A stretch of DNA of 64,000 nt, taken from contig NC_134280.1 of the NCBI RefSeq assembly GCF_949628215.1, positions 8,257,795-8,321,794 on the forward strand, read 5' to 3'. Of the stretch, positions 26,070 to 39,100 are shown one piece after another. The notes under the pieces were generated by a model, which worked only from the letters and a program-made list of their open reading frames with translations, did not search any database and was not told the DNA's origin. Every line of letters starts with the position of its first letter. The stretch's first letter is position 1. Both the position numbers and the translations under genes were made by a program. This stretch comes from Phalacrocorax aristotelis. Lineage: Eukaryota > Chordata > Aves > Suliformes > Phalacrocoracidae.

Positions 26070-26181
26070 GATGATTTTCTGTATAGCGTCTCCATTTTAA
26101 GTGGAATCCTTTGCACCGTCTTGGCAGTAATCAAATTTATGCTGGGGAAGGTCCTTACAAGCAGAGCGCTGATAACTGATG
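26070..26181 (+). CDS. TMEM163: TMEM163 coding exon (TM4)
   Basis: Third-from-last coding exon, 112 bp. It starts in phase 0 after CTCTTTCAG and reads DDFLYSVSILSGILCTVLAV, then IKFMLGKVLTSRALITD. It ends on the first base of a Gly codon (G|GTGAGTG, phase 1). This corresponds to about residues 186-222 of the human protein. The hydrophobic run FLYSVSILSGILCTVLAVIKF is helix 4 (written in two parts above). The conserved ALITDG that leads into helix 5 holds the aspartate matching the metal-site region of CDF transporters, which is family knowledge and not shown by the sequence alone. Confidence 0.96.
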
Positions 26182-27489
26182 GTGAGTGTGAAGCTGATCC
26201 TGCTGCATTTATAGATTCTTCCAGGCAATGTTGTAGACACAGAGGATACAAGTGACCCCAACGTGAGGGCAATGGCAAAAGCCTATTGAAATCAGGCAGC
26301 CACTGGGAAATGGAAAAAACCCCAAACCCCAGAACAGCAGTACCACAGACTAGCCTCTTGCATAGATACCTCAGCTGAAATGGGTGTTTCTGGATGAAGT
26401 CAAACAGTTAATGTGTGGATAGTAAGCAATAATAGAGAGTTAGAGGTAGAGCATGTAATGAATTAGATGGGTATTAGTCACAGGTTAGACTACAGAGGGG
26501 CAATATGACACCAGTTTATATAGCTTTGGTGAAGTCACCTCTATCCTCACTGCCTATGTGTGGTAAACAATTTCATCCCTACAGTTAAAAGGAAGCAAGT
26601 CTGTTGCAGAAAACGCTGCCCTGCCTCGAGCAGGAATCGCAACCATCATTCATACATAACCCATGTAGACTTAATTTGCCACTGAGTGCTTTTCTGGCCA
26701 CTCAGTAAAGCCTGGGGAGTATCGCACGTGTAAAACAAAGCCTATGCCTGCCTACTGCCCTGCACTTCTGTGGCCCTCCTGGAGTTTGGAACAAGGTGAA
26801 TCTAGTCCACTATATCCAAGAGGACCTTGCTCTGTTGGCTCAGGTGTGCAGTGGCCAACTGATGTGATTTTAAAGGTATGTTTAAAGGCATGTTTTAAAA
26901 GTAGGTCCAGATATGCCCCTTACTGACAAGGCTCGAGCTTGTGAGTCTTCAGAAAGCCACGGGCATCTGCTCTGCAAGTGAGGCCACAGGGATGGCAGAG
27001 ATTTCACAGCACCCTAAAAGTCTCTACCAGTTTTTATCTGCAAGCACAGGACAGTTGTAGATACTCTGTAAACATACACAGTAGGGTATTAATGATTCAT
27101 GGATTGTGGTACATAAATTATTTTATTCCACTAAAGATTTCATTTTAAGGAAATTCAATTTTCAGCTTACTCTAGGGATGCGTACAATGGCTTTATTTTA
27201 CGTAATGTAAACATACTCAAAATTTTTTTGGTGATCTCTTGATAACACATTATGAGTACTTATAGTTTACGTTGCCCCACTTACATAAATACTTCATGAG
27301 TGTTTATCTTTTAAATACAAAATAAGCAAAAAAGGAATCAAAAAAGCAGGGGCTGCAACTAAGCTACTGCCTCCCTGCATTTGTGATTCTCTCCCAACAG
27401 ACCACGCTGTTCAGTGAGCTTATTCTTTACTATGGACTCTGCCACCCTAGACATTTTGAAACTAAAAGATCACCAACCTGCAAAAAGGA

Positions 27490-27556
27490 TTCTGGAAAGG
27501 ATCCTGGGGACTGCAGACCAGTGAGTCTGACTTCCTTCACTGCCAGAGTGTAAGTG
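27490..27556 (+). mobile_element. CR1-type LINE ORF2 fragment (reverse transcriptase block)
   Basis: One + frame reads DPGDCRPVSLTSFTARV. This matches the RT-domain block 'NYRPVSLTSVPGKV' of CR1-like non-LTR retrotransposons. Only about 65 bp are recognisable and there is no continuation on either side, so it is an old relic. Confidence 0.5.
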
Positions 27557-29009
27557 GGACATGTCGACCATTTCAGAACTGTGTCTATGCAGACAAATGA
27601 TTAACCTTCCCTTTAAAAAAATGTAGCTTGTTTTTGAAACAGAGCAGTTTTTTTCAGACAAAATATTAGCTACAAAATTCCTGAATAGCTCTGAATTGGC
27701 CTCCTGTATGACATAGAAATCCCTTCCCCTATAATTATCTTTGTGCTAATTATGTTGCTTCTGAGCTGGAGATTGCTCATTCTTTGATTAAAAAAAATTA
27801 GGGAATAAAGTATACAATTACCTCGGTCTGGTTTTTATCTCTCTCTCCTCTCCTTTATAACTACTTTAGAAAATGTAGGAGGCGGATCTTACAATGTGTG
27901 GTTAAATATCTTCTTTCGCAAGATATATTTACATATATACTTGATTGATTAACAATCAGGAGGAGACAATGTGAGTCGGCAGCTGAGACAGATTTAGCAC
28001 TCCCTTGCATATCTTTTTTTAGCGTTTTCTGTTTCCTGCTAATTTACCTCCTGCAATCACTGGCTGTAGCCCAACAAACTGTTTTGAGTAACAAGAATGT
28101 ACATTTTTCTTCCTGAAAAATAGGTTTATTTTCAAAACAGCAAATTCTCTCTCATATGTGTCAACCTCCATTAACAATTTTTTTAAAGAATAATTTTGTT
28201 TTCTAGTAGGGCTTGACAACAATATCTCTAAAGCCTAAATGTATGAATCCTAATAAAGCAAAATGTTATTTGTACAATTTGTTCATACCAAAAGCTCATG
28301 GCCTTTCAGATAATAAAACCAGCCCATTTCCTATCTTCAATTTTGTAACATCTCGGAGGACAAATGCAGGTATGTGACAGTTCGGTGATGTCAGCCAACT
28401 TTCCTGTAGGTGTTAGATACCTGTTTCCCTCCCAGATTTAGCCACCTGTTTTTTCCTGTGCTAGCCTTATGCACAGGACACGGTGTCCGGATTAATACCT
28501 GCAGCCATTATGTGACTTCCTGCCACACCAGCAAAGAAAGGTTTGACTGAATGACAGTCAGGAAGAGAAAACAATTTCCTTTGTAAGTAGCTTTTGGATC
28601 ATTTGGAACCATCAGCCAATAATGGCAAGAAGGTATATTATTCCTGCCTTTTGTGTACCATGCTGAGGGATTCTGATTTAAGCTGGAGCTGGGGAAGTAA
28701 CACTGGTTGAAATTTATAGTTAATTAATTTATACTTAATATTCTTTTTGTACGCACACACTATATTTCATTGACCTGTATTAGCAGTGTAAGTTTTATTG
28801 CCTGGGAATAAAAAAGGATTAGGATTCTTCTAGACTAGAGTGTTGACAGAGTAATTGTGTCCATATTGGTTGAGCTATACTGGTATAATTAATCCAATAA
28901 TCAGATATTTACATGCAATGCTTATGATACCAATTGTAGCATGCACTGCCACAGTCCAAAAAAAAACCTAACCCCCTTTTCTTTGCAGGGCTGGAAGCCT
29001 GAAACATTT

Positions 29010-29065
29010 GTATGCCCTATTCTGCCACAGACTTGCTAAGTAACCTGGGCTTTTCCGTGCCAGAG
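29010..29065 (+). mobile_element. possible MIR/CORE-SINE remnant
   Basis: The order 'ttctgccacagacttgct', 'aagtaacctgggc', 'ccgtgccagagtttcc' follows the MIR core 'tctgccacttactagctgtg...cctgggc...ctgtgcctcagtttcc', with a short internal deletion. It was judged by eye. A MIR would be a very old insertion shared among amniotes. Confidence 0.35.
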
Positions 29066-29400
29066 TTTCCTTTGCATTTAAGTACCTACTGACAGGGGTC
29101 TGGTGGATCTTAATCACAATATTGATGGTTTATACAAGTATTTCAGCTGTAGGGATACCTAGGAAAGGTCAATTTTTAGCTGCATCTTTCAGAAAGACTT
29201 AACATGATTTAGGTTAAGGACTGGCTGTGAGAGGTCTGGGGCAAAGGAGATGTTCAGGAATAAGTGTCACGTATGTGGTTGTTGGCAGCTGTGGGGAATT
29301 GGCAAAGAACTGGCTAAAGTACTATAAGGAGCAGCTGACTAGAGTTGACTCACCAAGCAATATAGAATATTTCAAGTTTGATTTTTCATTTGTTGAATAG

Positions 29401-29415
29401 TATATATATATATAT
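29401..29415. repeat. (TA)n microsatellite
   Basis: About seven TA units in a TMEM163 intron. Confidence 0.75.
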
Positions 29416-30577
29416 CTCTACCAAATGAATGCATTATTGGTGACTTTTTTTTGGTAGAACAACAGTTCTTTTTGGTTATTGAGAAAAAAATGAACACAAG
29501 AAATGACTTTAGAAAAACCCTAAAACAATAACCAATCAAACAAAAGGTGAAGGAAAAATGGCATTAATTATTCCAAAAGCTCTGGGAGACTCCTTGAAGG
29601 CACAATCTTGGAGACAAAGAGAAAGAGTTTATAAAAGAAAGAGGGCTCCAAAAGGATGTTCATAAACAGAAAATACTCCTAGGGTTATTCTGTATGTCTT
29701 CCCTAACGCAGCTCTAAGCTATAGTGCCAAATACATGTAAATAAATATATGGAATGGGGCAAAAAACTTCAAGAGAAGGTCTTTACAACATTACTATGCG
29801 AAACCGTTTTCCTTTTTGTGAGCGCCTTGGGTGTACTGGACTCCAGTTTGCTCCTTTTCAGAGAAAGTGAGCGCCTTTGGGTGCCTTACAAAGTGGTCTT
29901 TGAAGTTCTAACCGGGGATATTTGCAAATGCAGCAAGGGTACATACATTATGAAGAGGTGCTTTGGAAGATAACTGGGCAACAGCAGTCATATGTGGGAC
30001 TGCAGCCAGCCAGCCACTCTTTTACAGCTCAAAGAGTCTTCATTCATGACAATAAGCTACAAGAGACATCAGTGCTTGACTGTCAGAGTCAACACGGAGC
30101 GGGTCCAGTATTTTAAAGGAATATTGCGGTTTGGAACATTAGCATCGAGAAGTGAAAGCCCTATGAAATACACAGCAGCTAGAATTGGGATTTGGAACTA
30201 AACAGAGAATGAAAAAATTGGGGCTGACCAAATCAGGACACACAGTCCAGGGAAATTAATGTCAAGTTACTTGTATCGGCCAAGATGAGTGACAAAGTTC
30301 TCAAGCACTGGTCAGACACCAACTATTCTGTGCTTATTTGTTGAAATGAAGTGTGGCAAAGACCTCTGGCTAACCGCTTGTGAGCGAATTGTGCTGCCTT
30401 CTCCTCAATGCAGTGCAGGGGTGAGTAGGTGCCACTGCGTGACCTCTCCCAAGGATCTGTGCTCCTTTCTGGGGGCGCTGGTATAATAATGCCAGATTAC
30501 CTCTTCTTAGGCGAGGTGGTTAATACAAATTCCTTGAGATTTGGTTCTTCCTTTAATTATTTTTTTTCTCCTTCCAG

Positions 30578-30719
30578 GTTTCAACTCTCTTGTAGGTGGA
30601 ATAATGGGATTTTCCATCCTTCTTAGCGCGGAAGTTTTTAAACACAATTCTTCTGTCTGGTATCTGGATGGCAGTATAGGAGTTTTAATTGGACTTACAA
30701 TATTTGCCTATGGAATCAA
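30578..30719 (+). CDS. TMEM163: TMEM163 coding exon (TM5-TM6)
   Basis: Penultimate coding exon, 142 bp. It begins by completing the split Gly codon and reads FNSLVGGIMGFSILLSAEVF, KHNSSVWYLD, then GSIGVLIGLTIFAYGI. It ends on AA of a split Lys codon (AA|GTGAGT). It encodes helix 5 (LVGGIMGFSILLSAEVF), a short loop KHNSSVWYLDG, and most of helix 6. This matches about residues 223-270 in human with few substitutions. The acceptor TTCTCCTTCCAG and the donor are canonical. No stop or frameshift is present. Confidence 0.97.
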
Positions 30720-32153
30720 GTGAGTATCTCCTGCTAGCAGGTATTTCCATATATACAGCAGATGGGCTGTCTGTTTAATATAATATGCCATAGCTCTTAA
30801 AGGCTTATATAACCCTAGTAAAATCAGTCACTGGAATTTATTAGACTAGCTGCCAATACTGAAGCAGGGTGTGTAGACAGGGATAAAAGATTGTGTGTCT
30901 CACATCAGTTGGAAAGAAGCCAGGACTTAAACAGAAACTGGAGTAATTTTAGCAGACTTTTATATACCTGAATTTGGAAATATAAGGTTTGAAATATTTG
31001 AAAAATAACCAGAAATCTTGGATAAAATCAGTCCCTGTTGCTTCTATGGCACATTTCTAGGCAATGTTTTTTCCCAAAGAAAGTTAAAGATAAGGTGCCC
31101 AAGTTTAAAGAATGATCTTGCTAGTGCTTTCCATCCTAGCCCTACCCTATAGCATCTTCTGAAGGTTGGTCAGTCGTGTTTCAAATGTTATTTCTATTGA
31201 GTTTTAAGATGCTTTCTTGATTCACAACACCAGAAATAGAATAAAATTAAATGAAGCTCTGGCATGTACTTCATTGCTGCCACAATTTCCCTTGGTTGCA
31301 TGGGATTTAACTAAGGGGTTTGTGTTTTTTATCCCCCTTTCTGCCATAAGAGAAAGGGGGAGATGTAGCATCTTAGTTAATTGGAATCATGCCTGTTGAG
31401 AAGCAGACCTTGGCCAGGCTGCAGTAAGCTGTCATCTGGAAGCTGTGTGGGTTTTTTTTAAGCTTGGAAAATTAAATTAACATTTTAATGGGGAATACCA
31501 TTCTTGGAAAAATCACTATAATCACTCTTTCCATTGTAAAACTAACTGTTCTGGAAAACTGTAGAGGCAAATTCATGCGCAGTATTTATTTAAACATACC
31601 AACCAGCAGCAGAAACCTTTTGTACACCCACGGAAGCTCATGCTGCATCCATGCCATCAGCTTGCTCGACACTGTGCTCAGCCACTGTGTCACCAAGACA
31701 CACGGAAGGCTAATGAAGGATAAAACTAAATTCTATTCTGGCAACTACCCGATTTTACAGTTCGTGAAACTAATGTAATTATCCTCTGCTTTTAGATACC
31801 TTCTTACAGCAGCCTGGTCTGAAACAGGTGGCTACAACACTCCCTTTCCCACTCATCCCTCCATGGCTTCTCCAGCCAAAGGTGCTGCTGTGTGTTTTGG
31901 TTCCTTGGTGCAGCCCTGCAGCAAAGCTTGCTAAAGGAGGGCCCCTTCTACATTGTGTTTTACACTCCCTTTCAGGCAGAATTAATTGTGGGGCAGAATT
32001 AATTCTGATCAGGGGAAAGAAAGATAAGGCTGTTACTAGATCTGAGTTCTTCTTAATTCATAAACTAAATCAGTCTTTATAAGTAAAGAGAACACCCCAG
32101 TTCCAGGGCTTGCCTGTGTCTCAGCATAAACACTCTTGTGCTTTCCTCTGCAG
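30720..32153 (+). other. last TMEM163 intron, 1.4 kb
   Basis: Short unique intron. A small direct repeat (CAGAATTAATT twice, near 31977-32010) is the only structure noted. It ends in CTTTCCTCTGCAG. Confidence 0.85.
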
Positions 32154-32214
32154 GTTGCTTATCGATATGATACCCCGTGTAAGGCAAACGCGCCATTATG
32201 AAATGTTTGAGTGA
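32154..32214 (+). CDS. TMEM163: TMEM163 last coding exon and stop
   Basis: The first base completes Lys (AA|G). The exon then reads LLIDMIPRVRQTRHYEMFE and stops at TGA 32212-32214. This is the end of helix 6 and the cytosolic C-terminal tail, nearly identical to the human C-terminus. The tail carries a basic patch (RVRQTRH). The stop is at the expected place, so the protein end is complete. Confidence 0.97.
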
Positions 32215-33190
32215 AGATCACACCCTGTCCTCTGTCAGGACTGTAAAACTATAGCATCGTATGTTTTGGCAAGTGGTGCCAATGGTATTTTACTAAATAT
32301 GCAGTTTGTTTCCCGTGGTCTGTTTTTGTTGAAGTTTGTTTTAATGGGAAATCTCTCTGTAAAACTGGCATATATGCACACTGCTTGCAATTCAGCAAAA
32401 CAGCAGCATTTTTTTTTTTTAAGTATGCTATTGATTCCTGTGACAATAGAAAACATGCAGTTTGCAGTTTTAACCCAGCTGCCATGTTGTATATTCCAGA
32501 GTGAAAGTGTTCTTAATGGTGTGATAAGCCTGTGGGTAAAGAAGTGCCAGTTTTGGATCTTGTTTTCTTTTCCCCTGGCCTGTATTTTCCCAAACACGTG
32601 CTGTAACAGAAGTACAATCCTTGCTAACCTCTTCGGCTAACAGAGTATCCTGTGTAGAGTCCGGACACCAAGAACTGTGTCGCTTAAAACACTTGAGTAG
32701 CTACTTCCTCGCCCCCCATTCAGACAGAGGCACAGAAAGCAGGTATAAACCTTTCTGTGATCAGAGAGATACTTCATTTTAATCCTAAATTAACTGAAAC
32801 TATACCTCTTCAATTTAAATTCTATTTTTTTCTTAAAAAGACACTGTTCATAGCTTTGCATGGACCAAACAACCACACACAGTATTACTGTACAGACCAA
32901 AGCCAAAAAGACTTGCAAGGAAGAGGAGCTGCTTGAGGAATGGGATTTTCATCTTCTAGTATACTGTACGCAGATGTACCAGCCTGTGTGACTTTGTGGT
33001 TGCTCTGTAGTCTGATGATGGCACAGCAGTGGCTCAATCTGGTGGTGAGATACAGATCTATTTATTAGATGTAGATTGTCCTGTAAAGTGTTGCTCACCT
33101 TCCATCACACATCTTATATATCACTTAATAGCAGGTTGAATTATCAAAGACTCTTGATGTATAATCAATAAAACTGGTATCTATTTTATA
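32215..33190 (+). other. TMEM163: TMEM163 3'UTR
   Basis: AT-rich sequence continuous with the last exon, with no splice signal needed. It ends about 20 bp after AATAAA at 33167-33172. The length of about 1 kb is inferred from that signal. A longer form ending further right cannot be excluded, since other AATAAA hexamers occur at about 36847 and 37504. Confidence 0.6.
33167..33172 (+). terminator. polyadenylation signal AATAAA for TMEM163
   Basis: A canonical hexamer 953 bp after the TMEM163 stop, in + orientation. Cleavage is expected 10-30 bp downstream. It is the first AATAAA that I saw after the stop codon. Confidence 0.6.
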
Positions 33191-36100
33191 CAGTATCTGT
33201 AAGTACCATTTGAAAACTATTTCCAGAATGTATTATAGAACCAAGTCTTCCTGTATAGCAGCCTATTAAACTGGATTCTCTGGCTATATCCATTTTCTCT
33301 TTATTTTATATATTCCAGGTTGGTTTTCACAACACAGAACCAGTGTTGTTGCTTCTGTTTATCACAGGTGGATAAAAAAAATAGACAGTCCACCGTCGAG
33401 TTTGAAACAGGAGCATGGTAAGTAGCCAAGTAGCTAGAAACGCCCATTCCTAGCCATGTGACGATAGACTACATGAACCAGAGTAGATGTTAGTTAGGGT
33501 GTTCAGGGATTGATGTACAGTGGGGACACTGGTTTTATTTTTTAATTTTTTTTTTTACTGGTGCCTTGTGATGCTAAGACTATTTCCCATCAGATGCCAC
33601 TTAGCAAGGTCTCAGCCAGGTGCTTAAGGATCTTTAGGAAAAGCCAACTCCAAATGCTGTGGGTAGGAACAGACCACCAAAAGGTTTCCCTGACCTGGCA
33701 GTGCCTATATGAGGTACACAGTGTTGGAAAGATGACATGGTTCTGCTTGAAAGAGACCATTCTTTACGGCAAAATGAATTTTGTTCTGCTGCTATAGTTT
33801 GTTTACACATATTTTAGATAAATTATGTTTATATAACATCTGTATGCAAACTTTAGAATATTGTTGCTGTCAGTGCTGATGCTGCTTGTGCCTTGCCGTC
33901 ACAGGATGATGCTAGAGATCAGCATGTCACTCGGCAGTAAGATGTAAGTAAGTACAATACTTGAGAAGCCAAAGGAGCTACTTCATGCATGCATTCAGCA
34001 TAGACTCCAGACAGACTGTAAAGTACAGGAGTCATCGCTGTGCTCATCACAGGTGGATTTTTAAGTATCAAATACCACCTACCCCAACAAGACCCTTTCT
34101 TCCTACACAAGCTCCTCATTTTTTCTGCTTTTGCTTAGTCCTGATATTTTCCCCTTATGCTGCCTCTCTATCTCCTAGTTCCATGAAGTGAGCTGTGGAA
34201 CACTTATTTCCCCACTGATAACTAGCTTTTGCCAGGCATCTTCAGCCTCAGCCAGAGCCTGAACATCTCTGTATTAGACAACTCATGGTTCTGTTAGTTT
34301 TATTAGTGCTGTTTACCCTCTTCTGCCCCTCCAGGGGTTTTATTACTTCCCCAGTCCCGTTGCTAGAATGACACTTGGGGACTACTAAAAGTGCTGCCCT
34401 GCAGGGCCATGCACTCCAGCAGCCTGTTTGTAGCAGAGGCCAGTGCCAACTGCTTCTGAAGGGAAGTGAGAAGGTGGAATTGGTTGTGGGAAGATACTAA
34501 CTCCTGCTCTAGCCTTTGCAACACAGAAGTCAAATCCCAGAGTATTGAAATATGAATGTTTGAATGTGTAGGACATTCAAACCAACACCCAGCGCAAACA
34601 TTAAATATTTCTGTTAAAAGGCTAAGTGTACATAAGAGCCCAGGACTACGCAGATGTGTTCCTGCACGGGGCAAAGCTGAGCACTGAGTAAATGAAGTTT
34701 CACACTTCTTCCTGGAACTCCAAAACACTCTTTCTTAGAGGATGTTTGTAAGCACAAACTCTAGCTGTGTAGCCTTTGAAGAAGAGATGTGGTTAAACAA
34801 GTTAATCATTCTTCTTATCAGATCAATTTAAACCAACTGCAGAAACTTTTCAGTTACTGCAGGTGCTTCAAAGCGTTTCTAAAATAAGCAGGTAAATACA
34901 AGAAAATAACTGAAATACTTGTGATACTTAAAGGCAAAAAGACTGGGAAATAATGAGACTCAGCAATGAAAGCAAATACATGCTGATGAAGCCAGCTACC
35001 ATCGGGGAGACTTTGATCCATGACAATAGGAAAGCATAACGGCTCATCTAATTTACTGAGACACTCTGCTCTAGCCAGCCACCCTCAAAGGTAACTTTCT
35101 GTATTAGTTTTCTTTATTAAACATCTGTGCCAGCTCATTTTTCTAACTCTGAGAAACAAGTGTTCTTCCAGCTAAGCTAAGTGAAGGTGGACTTTTCAAA
35201 AGCTGAAGTAGTTCAAAAGCACTTGGACTAAGCACCTGAAACTTGGCACTGGCCAACATAATATTTTGCCTGGGCATTATGGGCTGCAGAAGCATGACAA
35301 CAGACAGCACTGCCAAATGTGCTTGATTGTGCACAGGACACAAGGAAGGGGCTTCAGTGTTCATACAAGGAACATCGCTGGCCAGTGCAGGGACTGCAAA
35401 CTGAATTAAAGTCTGGCCAAAGTCGGCATTGCAAATTAATCCCTGAAAACGACTACTTGCCTGAGCAGGTGCTTTGAATTTGGCCATATGCTCAGCAGGG
35501 AAGGAAGCTACCAAAAACTCTCACAGTGAGGCTTACACCAGCTGCAGTCTTGAATCCCAAGCCATGCCCTGCATACACTGGGTAGCCATGCGTATATTCT
35601 AATAATGGCTAATGATGCTGTTCCATTTCTAGCTAAAAGCCGGATTGTTTTGAACCCAGATTGTCATCAAGAAATTGCTAGGCTAACATCCCTTGCTGAT
35701 TCAGTCCCACTTCGCTCCTAGCAATAGCGGGTAAGCAACAAATAAGCATGAGCCAACCATGGTGGAAAAAAGGAGCCTCAAAAGAAGCTCCTTGCTGAAA
35801 GTGGTGTTCCAGAAACAGACATGAAGCAAAGACCCCAGACAAGGAGCTTCTCAGAGGTGGGAAAATGCAGCTCTAGGTATTCCTGCATCTGGGAATGTAC
35901 CATGGGGTTCCTCACTGCTGATACCACCATTGGTGTTGCTGCAGTCTCAGCTGCCTGGGAAAAGGTGCAGACACTTCTGGCATCCCTTGGGGGCCAGCTC
36001 AGGGTGGTGCCAGGTCACGAGACAAGTATTAAACCTTAGCACTACCTAAAGCAGGAGTGCTTGTTCCCAACCCTGCAATGCATTTTTCCTGGATCATCAA

Positions 36101-39100
36101 ATTTATACTCAAGAACTGTCTTTACTATCCATTTTATTTTGAAGTCTCTTGAGACTGGAGTATCAAACAGAAGGCCATGAGAGCAGCAGGCTGCCTCTGC
36201 AACACCTGAGTTAAGGAGATGCTGAAGCTACTTGACCAGCAACTCTCCGTGGGCTACACGGACTTGTGTGGCTGTCCCAGCCAGAGCCTGCAAGCAGGAA
36301 AGTGTTTAGCTGTGCTCACAGCACCTGAGATTTCTCACCGCTGCTTCCAAGCGTCTGCTGCTAGTCTTGTGTTAGGCGCACTGACACCAAGTGGTGCTGC
36401 GACAACACACATCGCCAAGACTGTGGCTGTGTTTATCCAGGACCAGTAACCAAGCAGGAGCAGCGCGCAAAAAACACATTCCTGTGGCCTGGCGTGTGGG
36501 GCCAGGTTATGCAGCTGGAGAGGATAATTAAATCAAATAGCAGCCAATGCAGGGATCCTTCCTTCTCCTGTTCCTCCCACGTTTGGGAGCTGATATTTTT
36601 CTTTCAGCCACAAAATCGGTATTTGAGGCAGCACTGAACAGTTCTACTGGCGTGGTGCTACTGACCGGTCAGCACAGCCACTCCTCTAGCAGCCTCCAGC
36701 CCCCTCGCTGGGAGCACAGAGAGCCGCAGATCTGGAGAACTCCTGTGTGTGGGTGCAGCAGGGACTGACGCAGGCACCAACAAAAACACTTGGATGCAGG
36801 GATGCTTAAAGTACATTTTAGCCAAAACTTGCACAGAAAGGCTACTAAATAAAGTTAGTTCGGCAAGTAACTAGGAAATGTCCCATTTTGTCGGCTAACA
36901 CTGTTGTCACCAGCCCCGGTGTTCTTCTGAGCTCACCTCTTCCTGACACAGGCCTTACAGGACTGTCACCCTTTGCCTCACCACAGAGCAAGGAGCAGAG
37001 TAGAGGCGACACCTATTCCAAAATGGCCAAGTGACAACAAATCCCAACTTCCTCCTACGGGGCCGACCCATCAAGCAGAATCCAAGCCTGCAGCATAGCC
37101 TTGGGCAAATCCCATTGCTTCCTCCCTCCAGTGGAGGCAGGGAGGAAATGAAAGCTAAGAGGGGTTGCCAACGAATTAGCAGCTTCCCCTCCAAAGAGTC
37201 GCTGTACCCCTTACTTAGCTTGCAAGTGACACTTGTTGCTGAAACCCCAGCGCCTCGTACCTTGGTACATTTTCTTTAGAGGTGGTGTTACTGTTTTAGC
37301 ACTTTTGTCAAGTGCTTTTCCGCTTCAAAGTTTCCCGCCTCTCGGATGCCTTCAGCCAGCCAGTGCTCCTCTGAGGTCCTGCAGTGAGGCTCCTGGGAGG
37401 AAAGACCGCCGAGCCAAGGGTCCGCAAGAGAAAGCAGGACATGCAGTGAGACATCACATCTGGAGTCTGTTCGGTGCAAACAATATTCTTTTTTTCTTTT
37501 GGCAATAAAGATTTACTACCAGGATTTTAGTTAAATGCAAGCGCCATAATCAGTAAAACAAGACCATGTGCACGTCCTGACAAGCATGAACATAAATACG
37601 GGGCATTGTAAGGCAGTAAACTGGGATGCTCCGTCTCTTACACACTCCAGAGGAAGCGTCGGTGTGAGGCAAGGCATTTGAGAGCAGCACAAAGTCCCAG
37701 CAAAATGTTTCCATCTGTGGACTCTTACCAGATGGAGGTTGACTGAAACCATCTAAGTGTGTGAGAGTTGAAGTATTTAAGCTCCCCCACTGATCTTGCC
37801 AATACAGCTGTGCGGCTTGTGTATTTTTTTATCCCACATTCCAATTTTCATTCTTTTCTTTTTTTTTTCATTATGCAGCACAGCCCATGCCTGACTCCAG
37901 CCACTCACCGTTTTGCAGATGCCTCCTTATAATGTCAAAGCTGAACAATAATTTTGGGAATGAAACATGAAGGGAAATGTTTCCAAAAATAACCAGGAAA
38001 GGGACCGAATGAGCAAGTGCCCTCCGCTAAGTCAGTTCGATGTTAGGAAACAGTCGGGAATTGTGGAATGTTGAATGGCAACAGAAAACCAACGTTTTCA
38101 CCCATTTTAATCCAAGGTGAAGTACGCCAAGGAAATGCCTGTAAAAAGGGGTGACTGGTGAAGGATATTTGTGTGCTTCACTTCACTGAACCAGCCATAA
38201 AAGGCTCTTGCAGAAGCACCGCAGCACAACACGCAGCACAACCCCACTGTGTGCAGCCATGGTGCACTGAACCCCACAGTTCTGGCTAGTGAATGGACTG
38301 GACAACTGGATATCCAAACCCTCTCTCGACCTGCAGGCACCTCCCCATCCCTTCTCCTTCAAAATTCAGTTTGACATTTTTATTTATGCTATTGGTTACC
38401 AGTGTCGTGTGTCATTAATTGGGATAGGGAAAATAAATAAAAAGGATTCCAAACTGATCGTTACTGGCTTCTGTTCTATTTGGATCTTGCGTTACTCAGT
38501 TACATGTGGCCACATTTAAATCAAAACAAACCAAAACATAGCAAAAAACCCCAACAAAACCACCATACAACAAACTTGGAAAGAGGTAGCGTTGTAAGAA
38601 GGTGAGCAGTTGCTTCTCTCCAGCATAGTTTTAAAAAGTACTTAGCAACTATGCTACAAATGGACATTTTTTGAACAGATTAAAAAAAGAGCTGGTCTTC
38701 ATTGTGGTTTTTTGGTTGGGTTTCTTTACCATTCATTTTACTACGGCATACTGCTCCTGCATTAATTGTTCTATAACTGTTGGGCACCTCTGCCGAAAAC
38801 TCTCAAAATTCCTAGCAGAAGCCAACAAGAGGGCCCCTCCCTTGGTCTCGGCTGGGCTAACAAAAATTGAGGTGGGCAGAAAGAGCCTTTCCACAGAATG
38901 GGTGCAGCTGAAATAACCTGGCAGTTCCCTGTAAGAAGCTTCGTCGCTCTGTGGACATTTACATTGTACGTCTCTTGATGTGTTTACAGCCTCCAAGGTG
39001 ATTTAATGTGGCACCTATGAAATGCGGCGCACGCACGCTCCGCTCTCCCAGCACACGAGGTACCACCTCTTGGATGATTTCAGCAGAGAGATGTCCTGGG

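Larger units (their letters stand above)
26182..30577 (+). other. TMEM163 intron, 4.4 kb
   Basis: It holds a small RT-like CR1 fragment at 27490, a MIR-like remnant at 29010 and a (TA)n run at 29401. The remaining sequence is AT-rich, with nothing further recognised. Confidence 0.8.
1..33190 (+). other. TMEM163: TMEM163 gene, 3' part (four last coding exons, introns, 3'UTR)
   Basis: This is the transcribed 3' portion of the gene for transmembrane protein 163, a zinc-binding, zinc-effluxing membrane protein of synaptic vesicles and endolysosomes, related to the cation diffusion facilitator family. The four exons join in frame (phases 0, 1, 2 at the junctions) and give the last 136 residues of a protein about 289 residues long in human. 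The 5' exons (N-terminus, TM1, TM2 with the zinc-site pair D124/D128 in human numbering) lie outside the window to the left. The gene converges with MGAT5. The right boundary is inferred from a polyadenylation signal at 33167. Confidence 0.93.

Noticed and set aside
34363..34728. 121-codon open frame on the - strand
   Set aside because: No motif or similarity recognised; overlapped by another frame of the same strand; no promoter or polyadenylation evidence.
35143..35514. 123-codon open frame on the - strand in the intergenic gap
   Set aside because: No recognisable domain, no exon-type splice signals noted, and low-complexity composition (Leu, Ala, Ser rich). Treated as chance or part of an unrecognised old repeat.
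37504..37509. AATAAA on the + strand as the real TMEM163 end
   Set aside because: It lies 5.3 kb after the stop codon, and a good hexamer occurs earlier at 33167. Kept only as a possible distal alternative.
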